From Bacteroidales bacterium UBA7009 (GTDB lineage: Bacteria; Bacteroidota; Bacteroidia; Bacteroidales; Paludibacteraceae): a stretch of 30,952 nt of DNA. Made by a program: the position numbers and the translations under genes. The stretch spans positions 1 through 30,952 of the forward strand of contig DJXH01000038.1 in the NCBI GenBank assembly GCA_002449665.1, read 5' to 3'. The notes beneath the pieces were generated by a model. That model worked only from the letters and a program-made list of their open reading frames with translations. It had not been told where the DNA came from and ran no database searches. Positions 23,763-30,952 of the stretch are shown piece by piece. Positions within the stretch are counted from its first letter, which is position 1; every line of letters begins with the position of its first letter.

Positions 23763-23876
23763 ATTTAAAAAATTTTAGTTGGTTGATCATGTTTGTTCTA
23801 TTGTAGGTACAACCTCAACAGAATGTTTTTTTTCCGCAGATTAGAGCTTCGTCGGAAAGGTCTTAAGTTACAGCGG

Positions 23877-23908
23877 CAAAGGTACGAATAAAAATAAGAT
23901 TGCGCAAA
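23877..23908 (-). promoter_or_regulatory. Promoter of the 285-aa gene, overlapping a terminator
   Basis: Minus strand TTTG (23905-23908), 20-nt spacer, TACCTTTG (23877-23884), then CCGCT. Full consensus. The spacer coincides with the 3' arm of the upstream gene's terminator hairpin (23888-23931). Confidence 0.75.
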
Positions 23909-23931
23909 CAAAAGCAGAATCTTATTTTTAT
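23888..23931 (-). terminator. Terminator hairpin after the 453-aa LRR gene
   Basis: Fourteen-bp perfect arms ATAAAAATAAGATT (23888-23901) and AATCTTATTTTTAT (23918-23931) with a 16-nt loop, 28 nt past the stop codon. The 3' arm is T-rich (CTTATTTTTATT). It overlaps the next promoter. Confidence 0.65.
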
Positions 23932-23959
23932 ACTTGCGCCGTAAGTGGTAAAAACCGGT

Positions 23960-25321
23960 TTACCGCACCTCTATGCCTTGGGTGCTGTAGGTCTTGCCAT
24001 CGCGGATGATGTAGATGTTGCCGTCCACTATGACTTTTGGGGGTTGTGCAGACGAGGACGACAGCGTGTCAAAAACTTCCTCAACGGCAGAACCGTCCAT
24101 CTCCTCTATAATAAAGTCCTGCCATACGGGAGCCGCTTCGTATGCCGGTTTACTGCCCTTCGGCACATAGAGTGTACATTGACTTTGTTCTACATTCATA
24201 AATACTCCGTATTCACTATAATTGATGTCCTGCGGAGTGGTGGCGTAGTTGTAGATTGTCTTCAAATTTTTGCACTGATGGAAAACACTATTGGCTATAA
24301 AGTCTGTGCTGCTCGGAATAGATACGGAGCTTAACGAATAGCAATTTGCGAAAGCACCCTCATTGAGATTCTTCACTCCTTCGGGAATAGTAACGGATGT
24401 CAAGGCTTGCAGATAGGCAAAACAGCCTCTTCCTATAGTTGTCAGTCCTTCCGGCAGCGATAGTTGGGTTATATTGAAGTGTCCGAATAAGGCTGCCATA
24501 TATCCCCAGCCTGTTTCTTGATCGGGCAATGCGCCTGTACCTGTCAGGGTCAATGTGCCGATATCATAGGACATAGAAACGTCTAAACCGAAATCGTATA
24601 ACTTCTTCGAATAGAATGTTTGTTCATTCTCACGATTGAAATTAGTCCATACAGACCGGTCGTAGTTGTAGTAGGCGTAGTCCGGTACATAGAGCGTACA
24701 TTTGGAAATATCTACATCTTCAAAGACATTTTCATTGATACTCGGGGGGGTATTGGCAAAATTTTTAATAGTTGTCAAAGCCGTGCAGTTCCAGAAAGTA
24801 CGGTCCCCGATTTCAGTTACAGTTGCCGGAATAGAAATGTCTATCAATTCGGTGCAGAAAGCAAATGCATTTTTCCCTATACTTGTCACTCCGAACGGGA
24901 TTTCTACATTAAACAAAGCAATGCATAAACCGAAAGCATTATCTCCTATACTCTCCACACCGTAAGGGATATACACTGATGTCATAGCGGCACAGGCAGA
25001 GAAAGCATACTTGCCTATACGGGTTACACCTTCAGGTATATACACATCATCCTCAATATCTCTTAACCCGTGGAAAGCATAATCGCCGATGGTAGTGATG
25101 CCCTTACCTATAGACAAGTGTGTTATAATACCCAAACCATTCCAAGGGGCTTTGTTTTCAGGGGAATAATTGTTCATCGCCCCAGTTCCGCTTATGTAGA
25201 GTTGCTCTTTTACGGGGTCAACAGTCCAAGTAAGGTTGTCGCCGCAAGTGCCACTTAAAATCTGAGCATACATCGCTATTGCTGCTATGGCAACAGTCAA
25301 AAGGCTAAAAATACGTTTCAT
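23960..25321 (-). CDS. BspA-like LRR_5 secreted protein with shared tail (453 aa)
   Basis: Signal peptide MKRIFSLLTVAIAAIAMYAQ, then the module GTCGDNLTWTVDPVKEQLYISGTGAMNNY...APW (about 24-55) shared with the 622-aa protein. LRR_5 repeats follow (TIGDYAFHGL, RIGKYAFSACAAMTSVYIPYGVESIGDNAFGLC, EIGDRTFWNCTALTTI). A second, degenerate opening module at about 250-285 (GTLTLTGTGALPDQ) is followed by more repeats (TIGRGCFAYLQALTSVTIPEGV). The linker is AVEEVFDTLSSSSAQPP and the tail is KVIVDGNIYIIRDGKTYSTQGIEVR. It begins 18 nt after the stop of the outer-membrane barrel gene, so it is the last gene of a lipoprotein/barrel/LRR operon. A surface adhesin role is likely by family, but the ligand is unknown. 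Confidence 0.9.
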   Translation of the reverse strand: MKRIFSLLTVAIAAIAMYAQILSGTCGDNLTWTVDPVKEQLYISGTGAMNNYSPENKAPWNGLGIITHLSIGKGITTIGDYAFHGLRDIEDDVYIPEGVTRIGKYAFSACAAMTSVYIPYGVESIGDNAFGLCIALFNVEIPFGVTSIGKNAFAFCTELIDISIPATVTEIGDRTFWNCTALTTIKNFANTPPSINENVFEDVDISKCTLYVPDYAYYNYDRSVWTNFNRENEQTFYSKKLYDFGLDVSMSYDIGTLTLTGTGALPDQETGWGYMAALFGHFNITQLSLPEGLTTIGRGCFAYLQALTSVTIPEGVKNLNEGAFANCYSLSSVSIPSSTDFIANSVFHQCKNLKTIYNYATTPQDINYSEYGVFMNVEQSQCTLYVPKGSKPAYEAAPVWQDFIIEEMDGSAVEEVFDTLSSSSAQPPKVIVDGNIYIIRDGKTYSTQGIEVR

Positions 25322-25339
25322 AGATGTAAGTAAAATTAT

Positions 25340-26281
25340 TTATAAGTAATAGTTAAGCGAAATTTGGAAGCCTATATTCTCCGTGCCGTAGAGGCAGGAC
25401 CAACTGCCCGGGCTGACGAGAAGGTTGTATTGCTCCACCTTGCCGGTTTTGGTGCTGAAACCTTCCATAATAGTGAAGGTCTGCGGCTGGAAGGTGAGCA
25501 TAACGGGAGAGAATGTAACGGCTGCACCGAGGGAGATACGCTCTTGGAAGAACCACTCAAGACCCATATCCATAGCGACACCTATGCCGTGGTGAATACC
25601 CGAGTTATTGGTTTTGAGGGGACGTGCCCATGCTATACCTTGAGCCGCACCGGCTGCGTTGTCGGGGTTAAGGGCAGCCGTCTTACCGTTGATCCAACCC
25701 GAATAAGGCATGGAGGTCGGGATGGGATTGAGGGCGGAAATTTTGTTGCCGTAGTCAAAACTCAGTTTACCGCCGCCTATAGCATACATAAGGCTGAAAC
25801 CCATAGTAAACTTGAGTTTTTTGCCTTTTACGAACTCCGTACCGAGAACGAGGTTGCCGGAGTTGAGGTCGGAGCGCACTATGTCCGACACTTTATTTTC
25901 AGACGAGGGGTTTTGCAAAACGGAGTAGTCGTCCTGCACATACTCGGTATAGTTGATATGCGATCCGCTGAAACCGAGAGCGATACGCATATTCCAGTTT
26001 TCAGCATAGCGATATTTGAGACGGAAAGCGAGGACAGGGTCTTGAGAGAGGGCATAGAGTTGCTTCTCTATAGCCATACTGCCGGATATAGAGCCGTTGA
26101 CACCTGTTCCGGCTTGGGGTTGAACGGTAAGACGCGAACCGAGACTTACTGGGTTGAAGGTGATACCTATTGCCCAATCGCCTGTTTGAGGTTCATTCCA
26201 TTCCTGCTGTTTAGCCTCTTGCGACCACAAAAGCGGAGCGGCAACGAACACAGCAAGAAGAGTTGATATAATCTTTTTCAT
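25340..26281 (-). CDS. Outer-membrane beta-barrel protein (313 aa)
   Basis: Signal peptide MKKIISTLLAVFVAAPLLWSQ, then alternating amphipathic strands with aromatic girdles typical of a Bacteroidota outer-membrane barrel: GDWAIGITFNPVSLGSRL, LAFRLKYRYAENWNMRIALGFSGSHINY, KLKFTMGFSLMYAIGGGKLSFDYG, GVAMDMGLEWFFQERISLGAAVTFSP. It ends in a final strand IGFQISLNYYL, with aromatic and hydrophobic terminal residues as expected for a BAM substrate. There is no shared tail and no TonB plug. A specific function cannot be assigned. It lies between a lipoprotein gene (21 nt upstream) and a tail-bearing LRR gene (18 nt downstream), all likely from the promoter at 26891. Confidence 0.8.
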   Translation of the reverse strand: MKKIISTLLAVFVAAPLLWSQEAKQQEWNEPQTGDWAIGITFNPVSLGSRLTVQPQAGTGVNGSISGSMAIEKQLYALSQDPVLAFRLKYRYAENWNMRIALGFSGSHINYTEYVQDDYSVLQNPSSENKVSDIVRSDLNSGNLVLGTEFVKGKKLKFTMGFSLMYAIGGGKLSFDYGNKISALNPIPTSMPYSGWINGKTAALNPDNAAGAAQGIAWARPLKTNNSGIHHGIGVAMDMGLEWFFQERISLGAAVTFSPVMLTFQPQTFTIMEGFSTKTGKVEQYNLLVSPGSWSCLYGTENIGFQISLNYYL

Positions 26282-26302
26282 AATGGCTTCTTGTTTTCGT
26301 TT

Positions 26303-26839
26303 TTATTTTTTCAATTTATCTTCATCCGGCTGTTCAAGGTCGGGGTTGGATGTATAGGCTACGGCTTTTGCCTCTACGACGAAGACGTAAGAACTGCCGG
26401 CGGCAAGATTTTGCTTAACTGTCTCTCCGAAGAAATCGGCATTGGTCTTTTCATATTTTTTGGCAACCTTATTCCAAGCATAAGTAGCATCCTCAAGGGA
26501 GAAGGAGCATTGCACTTTCACCTCGTCAATCACCTGACCAGGTTTAACGCCGAGAGTGGTGGCAAAATAGCCATCTTCATCGGTTTTGAGGTCATAGTGA
26601 GTATAGACCATGTTGCCCTCAGCATCTTTCATACCATAGTAGAGTATGAGGTCTTGGTCTTCAAGCATCTCGGGGTCTTTACTTTCACCTTTGCTGTTTA
26701 CAACAATGTAACGCGCATAGCCGCTGATGGTTACTTTGTCCTTAAGGTTCTGTTCGGACACTTCTGTGGACTGCACTCTCTCGCAACTCGTGGTCAGCAA
26801 TGCTATTGCAGCCACTGCCAAAAAGAAAAGTTTTTTCAT
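26303..26839 (-). CDS. Lipoprotein with a possible carboxypeptidase-regulatory-like domain
   Basis: 178 aa from the ATG at 26839 (MKKLFFLAVAAIALLTTSC, lipid-bearing Cys19). I prefer this to an in-frame upstream ATG at 26893 because the latter sits in the promoter -7 box (26891-26898) and would bury the signal peptide. The mature part is one beta-rich domain with VTISGYARYIVVNSKGES, a Tyr-rich strand and LKTDEDGYFATTLGVKPG. The pattern 'TDEDGYFxTTL' resembles transthyretin-like (carboxypeptidase regulatory-like) domains, but this is tentative. The C-terminus is polar (DLEQPDEDKLKK). It is the first gene of an operon with the outer-membrane barrel, so it may be a partner lipoprotein of that barrel. 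Confidence 0.75.
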   Translation of the reverse strand: MKKLFFLAVAAIALLTTSCERVQSTEVSEQNLKDKVTISGYARYIVVNSKGESKDPEMLEDQDLILYYGMKDAEGNMVYTHYDLKTDEDGYFATTLGVKPGQVIDEVKVQCSFSLEDATYAWNKVAKKYEKTNADFFGETVKQNLAAGSSYVFVVEAKAVAYTSNPDLEQPDEDKLKK

Positions 26840-26890
26840 AAGAAATAAAGATATAAGTTGGTTAAAGAAAAGTATAATTGATAATTGCGG

Positions 26891-26921
26891 CAAAGGTACT
26901 AATTAAAATAAGATTGTGCAA
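26891..26921 (-). promoter_or_regulatory. Promoter of the lipoprotein-barrel-LRR operon, inside a terminator
   Basis: Minus strand TTG (26919-26921), 20-nt spacer, TACCTTTG (26891-26898), then CCGCA. The -33 triplet and spacer lie in the 3' arm of the perfect hairpin at 26901-26946. Predicted start is near 26884, 45 nt before the lipoprotein ATG. Confidence 0.7.
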
Positions 26922-26946
26922 GAAAATGCACAATCTTATTTTAATT
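26901..26946 (-). terminator. Perfect 20-bp hairpin after the M16 protease gene
   Basis: Arms AATTAAAATAAGATTGTGCA (26901-26920) and its exact complement (26927-26946), 6-nt loop, 21 nt past the stop codon. A/T-rich outer stem with a T-rich 3' arm on the minus strand. It overlaps the next promoter. Confidence 0.75.
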
Positions 26947-26967
26947 TCAGACAGTTAAAGGCTGTTA

Positions 26968-29763
26968 TCAGTTCTCGGGGAACATTACCACCTCAAACAT
27001 ATTGCCTGCCTCAACAAGGCGAGTGAGCAGTTTTTGAACACTCTCGGCGTTTATACGCTCAACGGCGGCGCGGTAGTCGGTAACGGCATTCTCTCCGTAC
27101 TTGATATTACCTTCTATGGCATTTCTCCACCACCAGTTCTGCTCAAGATGCTCCTGATAGTCTTTGAGCATTGACTCTTTCTCTTTTTGCAGGTCTTGGG
27201 CGAGCGGACCGTTAGCGACAATGGTCATCACCTCCTCGTGAATAATCTCCATAAGGCGTTCCTGCTTTTCGGGGTCGGTGTCAAACTGCATGACGAGTAC
27301 GGCTCTCTCTACGGGCAGACGATCCATCCAGCCGCCGCAACCTACGCCGTAACTGCCGCCTTCCCTTTCGCGAATGGACTCAAGATAACGTGTAGAGAGA
27401 ATACGACCTATCATCTCCATATTCAGTTCGTTATCGAGACTGTACGGAATATCGTAAGAGGTGTATTGAATGCGGTTGGTAGCGGTATGAATCTCCATTT
27501 TGCGGGAGAAGTAGTTTTTCTGTACGCCTTTGGGTGCACGTGCGCCGCGGTCTTTCCAACTATCGCGCTGTTTGGCTGTCTTCAAGCCGCCTATCCATTG
27601 GCAAACAGACTGTTGCACGGCTTTGCTTGTCGGGTCGATATTACCCACGATAACGAAGGTGAAGTCGCCCGGGTTGGCAAAACGCTCCTTGTAAATCTCA
27701 AGAACGCGGTCAAGAGAAATCTCGCCAAGGCGGTCGGTTGTGAGGATAAAGGTGCGGTCGGAGTGGTCTGACGACATCAGAGCAACGGAGTCGCGGAAGA
27801 TACCTTTATGGTTCATCTCTTTGTTGATAAGGCTGTTGCGAACACGCTCCATCCAAGTGTTGAAGGCTTTTTCGTCGCGGCGGGGAGCTGTAAAACCGAG
27901 ATAAACGAGCTGGAGCATAGTGTCAAAGTCCTTAACGGACGAACTGCCCCATACGTTCTCGTCATAGGTGCCGATAGACGTACTCATACTTGCGCTCTTG
28001 CCTGTTAGTACCTTGCCAAGGTCGGCTTGTGAGAAATTGCCACGTCCCATAAAGCCTACTATATCACAAGCATAAACGGCAGAAGCGAGGTCTTGGCTGT
28101 CGTAGAGCGAAGTACCGCCTTTGGAGAAAGCGTGCAGACTGATTTCGTCTTCTTTGAACTTGGTAGGCTTAACCACTACCTTGATGCCGTTGGAGAGTGT
28201 CCACTCCGTTGTACCGAAGGTTTCGTTGTGAGTGGTCTTTTTGATTTTGCCTTTTTTCGGGGCTTTCTCTATGAGTGTAGAAGGCAGTGTTTCCTCTTCG
28301 GGAGCGGCTATGTCAAGCGTGTTCATAGCGCGGAACATCTCGAGTGTCTTCTCTGCGGAGGGGATGTTCACACCTTCTTTGTCGGGACCGAGGATGGAGA
28401 TAATCGGGTTAGCGTGCATATAGCCGCGTGCTATCTCAAGCAGTTCTTCTGAGGTGATAGTCGGCAGGGTCTGCTTTACGAAGTTATACTCCCACTCTAT
28501 GCCGGGGATAGACTCGCCGTCTTCAAAGTTGCGTATATACTCACGTGCGTAGGAGATATTGTCGCGCGTGGTGCGACTGTTGTATGAGCGTTCGGTACCG
28601 TTGAGGTAGTTGGTCTTGGCGCGTTCAAGTTCAGCCTGTGTGAAACCGTAGCGTTGCATTTTCTCCAATTCGCGGAGCAGGTCGGCGTATGCTTCCGTCT
28701 CGTGTCCTTCTTTAGGATAGACAACGCCGATAAAAGCATCGCGGAGTTTAACCACTTCGCCGTAACCTATGCCGCCGCCTGTGAAGTGAGCGTCAGGCTC
28801 AAGAGAGAGTTCGTAGAAACGATTGTCTATAATACTTGTGATAAGCGAGTTGCATATACCGCGACGATAGGAGTAGTCGGTGTTCTCCAGTTCTTTGGCT
28901 ATCTGCGGGTGTAGGAACTCAAGTTGGAAAGAGGTGGACTGTGCCTCTTTGTCGGTAGCGATACAGATGCGCGGTTCGGTGAGAAAAGGCACGGTATGCA
29001 GCGGACGTTCACCGCGATTAACGCGTGCAGGAACGTTTGCCCAAAGGGCTTTTATCTTGTTCTCTATCTCATCCACATCTATATCACCTACTACGATGAT
29101 AGCTTGGTTGTCAGGACCATACCACTTCTTATAGTAAGCGCGCAGGGCATCGTAGGCGAAGTTGTTGATAACGGCTGTATCACCTATCACGTCGCGTTTG
29201 CCGTACTGTGTACCCGGGTACTTCATACCGAGCAGTTTGGAATAGAGACGGTATGAAGCGGAGTTGCGGGTGCGCCACTCTTCGCGTATAACGCCGCGCT
29301 CGGCATCTATCTCATCGGGTTCGAGCAGCAGACCGCAAGCCCAGTCGTGCATAACGAGCAGAGCGGAGTCAATGATACCCTCACGAATGGTAGGCACGTC
29401 GCTCAAGCGATAGACGGTCTCATCAATAGAGGTATAGGCGTTGATGTTGCCGCCGAAATTGACACCGATAGACTCAAAATATTCTATTATACCCTTGCCT
29501 GCGAAGTGTTCGGTGCCGTTGAAAGCCATGTGTTCGAGGAAGTGGGCAAGACCGTTCTGGTCGTCTTCTTCCAGCACTGCACCCACGGCTTGGGCGATAT
29601 GGAACTCGCAGCGTTGTTTTGGGTACTCGTTGTGGCGGATATAGTAGGTCAGTCCGTTGTCGAGATGACCTATACGCACATCTTTTTCTACGGGCAGCGG
29701 CTGTTGTGCCATTGCCAAGCCTGACATAAGAGCGAACAGGCAGATACTAAGCGTTTTCTTCAT
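26968..29763 (-). CDS. M16-family (pitrilysin-like) zinc metalloprotease
   Basis: 931-aa exported insulinase/pitrilysin-type protease. Signal peptide MKKTLSICLFALMSGLAMA. The inverted zinc motif HFLEH is at 74-78 with the third ligand probably Glu155 in EIDAERG, 77 residues on, as in the family. Further M16 landmarks are GGNINAYTSIDETVYRL (104-120) and the second-domain R/Y region (SIREREGGSYGVGCGGW, near residue 800). The layout is an active N-terminal M16 half and an inactive C-terminal half, the two-domain periplasmic form common in Bacteroidales. It likely degrades peptides in the periplasm. Its ATG overlaps the 3' end of ftsH by 17 nt, so translation is probably coupled to that of the membrane protease. 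A perfect hairpin follows. Confidence 0.93.
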   Translation of the reverse strand: MKKTLSICLFALMSGLAMAQQPLPVEKDVRIGHLDNGLTYYIRHNEYPKQRCEFHIAQAVGAVLEEDDQNGLAHFLEHMAFNGTEHFAGKGIIEYFESIGVNFGGNINAYTSIDETVYRLSDVPTIREGIIDSALLVMHDWACGLLLEPDEIDAERGVIREEWRTRNSASYRLYSKLLGMKYPGTQYGKRDVIGDTAVINNFAYDALRAYYKKWYGPDNQAIIVVGDIDVDEIENKIKALWANVPARVNRGERPLHTVPFLTEPRICIATDKEAQSTSFQLEFLHPQIAKELENTDYSYRRGICNSLITSIIDNRFYELSLEPDAHFTGGGIGYGEVVKLRDAFIGVVYPKEGHETEAYADLLRELEKMQRYGFTQAELERAKTNYLNGTERSYNSRTTRDNISYAREYIRNFEDGESIPGIEWEYNFVKQTLPTITSEELLEIARGYMHANPIISILGPDKEGVNIPSAEKTLEMFRAMNTLDIAAPEEETLPSTLIEKAPKKGKIKKTTHNETFGTTEWTLSNGIKVVVKPTKFKEDEISLHAFSKGGTSLYDSQDLASAVYACDIVGFMGRGNFSQADLGKVLTGKSASMSTSIGTYDENVWGSSSVKDFDTMLQLVYLGFTAPRRDEKAFNTWMERVRNSLINKEMNHKGIFRDSVALMSSDHSDRTFILTTDRLGEISLDRVLEIYKERFANPGDFTFVIVGNIDPTSKAVQQSVCQWIGGLKTAKQRDSWKDRGARAPKGVQKNYFSRKMEIHTATNRIQYTSYDIPYSLDNELNMEMIGRILSTRYLESIREREGGSYGVGCGGWMDRLPVERAVLVMQFDTDPEKQERLMEIIHEEVMTIVANGPLAQDLQKEKESMLKDYQEHLEQNWWWRNAIEGNIKYGENAVTDYRAAVERINAESVQKLLTRLVEAGNMFEVVMFPEN

Positions 29764-30952
29764 TGCTATTTTCGTTTTTATTATCTTCGTTTGCTATTGC
29801 GGCATTGTCCTCTATCAGTTCGTCGCCACGACTTTTCCATGGGCGCGGACCGAGTACGTTCTCCACATCTTCGGACGTTATCACCTCACGCTCTATGAGC
29901 ATCTCAGCAAGACGGTGATGTCCTTCGGCGTTGTCTTGGAGAATCTGTTTGGCGCGAGCCATCTGGGTGGCTATGATGGCTTTGGTCTCGCTGTCAATCA
30001 GTTCGGCAGTCTTGTCGCTGTAGGGTTTGGTAAAGCCGTAGTCGTAGCGACCGGTAGAGTCGTAGAAACTGATGTCTTTGAGGCTGTCTGCCATACCATA
30101 GTAAGCTACCATGGCGTATGCCTGTTTGGTAGCACGTTCAAGGTCGTTGAGTGCGCCGGTAGAGGTCTGGTTGAGGAAGAGTTGCTCTGCAGCACGTCCG
30201 CCGAGCAGTGAGCACAGTTCGTCTTCTATATGCTCGCGGTTGGTGAGTTGACGCTCTTCGGGCAGATACCACGCTGCACCGAGAGCCATACCGCGGGGAA
30301 CGATTGTTACTTTCACGAGCGGGTTAGCCCATCGCAGCAGCCAACTGATGGTAGCATGACCTGCTTCGTGGAAAGCAATGGAGCGTTTCTCCTCGTCGGT
30401 CATTATCTTGTTCTTGCGCTCCAGTCCGCCTATGATACGGTCAACGGCATCCATAAAGTCCTGTTTGCCGACGGTCTTGTGGTTGTTGCGCGCGGCGATG
30501 AGTGCCGCCTCGTTGCAAACATTGGCTATATCCGCACCGGAGAAGCCCGGGGTCTGCTTGGCGAGGAAATTGATGTCAAGAGAATTGTCGGTCTTAAGCG
30601 GACGGAGATGCACTTGGAATATCTCTTTGCGCTCGGTCAAGTCGGGCAGTTCGACATGTATCTGGCGATCGAAACGTCCGGCACGCAGCAGTGCGCTGTC
30701 AAGTACATCGGCACGGTTGGTGGCGGCAAGGATGATTACGCCTGAGTTGGTACCGAATCCGTCCATCTCCGTAAGCAGTTGGTTAAGAGTGGATTCGCGC
30801 TCATCATTACCGCCGGTCATTATATTCTTTCCACGTGCGCGACCTACGGCATCTATCTCGTCTATGAATATGATAGCGGGGGCTTTCTCTTTGGCTTGTC
30901 GGAAGAGGTCGCGGACACGGCTTGCGCCTACACCGACGAACATCTCCACGAA
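29747..30952 (-). CDS. ftsH: ATP-dependent zinc metalloprotease FtsH (partial, C-terminal part)
   Basis: The gene runs off the right edge; about 400 C-terminal residues are present. FtsH is a membrane-anchored hexameric AAA+ protease that removes misfolded membrane proteins and short-lived regulators. Visible: FVEMFVGVGASRVRDLF pore-loop region, Walker B IIFIDE, ATNRADVLDSALLRAGRFDR (second region of homology with arginine finger), the zinc motif HEAGH and the later Asp-containing LNDLERATKQAYAMV. Walker A and the membrane segments lie outside the window. The C-terminus is a short Asn/Glu-rich tail (NENSNEENA). Its stop codon lies inside the start of the M16 protease gene. Confidence 0.95.
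   Translation of the reverse strand, partial: FVEMFVGVGASRVRDLFRQAKEKAPAIIFIDEIDAVGRARGKNIMTGGNDERESTLNQLLTEMDGFGTNSGVIILAATNRADVLDSALLRAGRFDRQIHVELPDLTERKEIFQVHLRPLKTDNSLDINFLAKQTPGFSGADIANVCNEAALIAARNNHKTVGKQDFMDAVDRIIGGLERKNKIMTDEEKRSIAFHEAGHATISWLLRWANPLVKVTIVPRGMALGAAWYLPEERQLTNREHIEDELCSLLGGRAAEQLFLNQTSTGALNDLERATKQAYAMVAYYGMADSLKDISFYDSTGRYDYGFTKPYSDKTAELIDSETKAIIATQMARAKQILQDNAEGHHRLAEMLIEREVITSEDVENVLGPRPWKSRGDELIEDNAAIANEDNKNENSNEENA

Noticed and set aside
9373..25321. LRR-coding regions considered as a CRISPR-like or tandem DNA repeat array
   Set aside because: The periodicity is at protein level (LRR_5, about 23 residues) with divergent DNA; there are no identical repeats with unique spacers.
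25364..26266. 300-codon open frame on the plus strand opposite the outer-membrane barrel
   Set aside because: Antisense shadow; the minus-strand frame has a signal peptide and barrel strands, this one has neither.

Overview
The window reads as chromosome of a member of the Bacteroidales (Bacteroidota). Four things point there: Bacteroidota-type promoters (TTTG, about 20 nt, TAnnTTTG) in place of sigma70 boxes; a PorW/SprE-type lipoprotein of the type IX secretion system (T9SS); many BspA-like leucine-rich-repeat (LRR_5) secreted proteins; and start codons that lack clear Shine-Dalgarno sequences. Genus and species cannot be read from it.

Layout. (1) 1-4.2 kb, minus strand: a small operon of a 55-aa membrane protein, folB and topoisomerase IV subunit A ending in a strong terminator, preceded by a sirtuin deacylase. 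(2) 4.2-7.7 kb, plus strand: tsaB and the T9SS lipoprotein porW/sprE, overlapping by ATGA and driven by a promoter that interlocks with the divergent sirtuin promoter. (3) 7.7-9.3 kb, minus strand: a lone sufB, then a tRNA-Cys(GCA). (4) 9.4-25.3 kb, minus strand: an accessory region of secreted proteins. Eight genes or gene remnants here end in the same roughly 25-residue tail, usually K-x3-DG-x-[IL]-[YL]-[IL]-...-G-x2-[YF]-[ND]-x2-G-x2-[VL]-[RK]-stop. Mixed in are an AAA ATPase with a DUF4143-type nuclease-like C-terminus, a truncated second ATPase, a signal-peptide-less LRR gene, a twice-broken pseudogene and a small lipoprotein. (5) 25.3-30.95 kb, minus strand: an outer-membrane barrel and a lipoprotein in an operon with one of the tail-bearing LRR proteins, then an M16 metalloprotease overlapping the 3' end of ftsH, which runs off the window.

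How the parts fit. The secreted proteins have Sec signal peptides, surface-type modules (LRR_5, Listeria-Bacteroides/InlB-like repeats, fibronectin III, OB-fold, possible beta-helix) and the shared tail. With a T9SS component nearby, the simplest reading is that the tail is a sorting signal. It differs in order from the classical type-A T9SS tail, because the 'YnxxGxxV' motif is the extreme C-terminus rather than coming before the 'GxYIxxxxGK' motif. This is the strongest candidate for something undescribed. The second is the iterated operator-like DNA upstream of both ATPase loci, with a different motif at each.

No gene-free stretch exceeds 300 bases. The longer gaps (15045-15238, 19870-20032, 22748-22904, 23763-23959) hold promoters, hairpins and repeats as listed, except 22748-22904, where I see only a weak hairpin. 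I see no CRISPR array, insertion sequence, integrase or rRNA.
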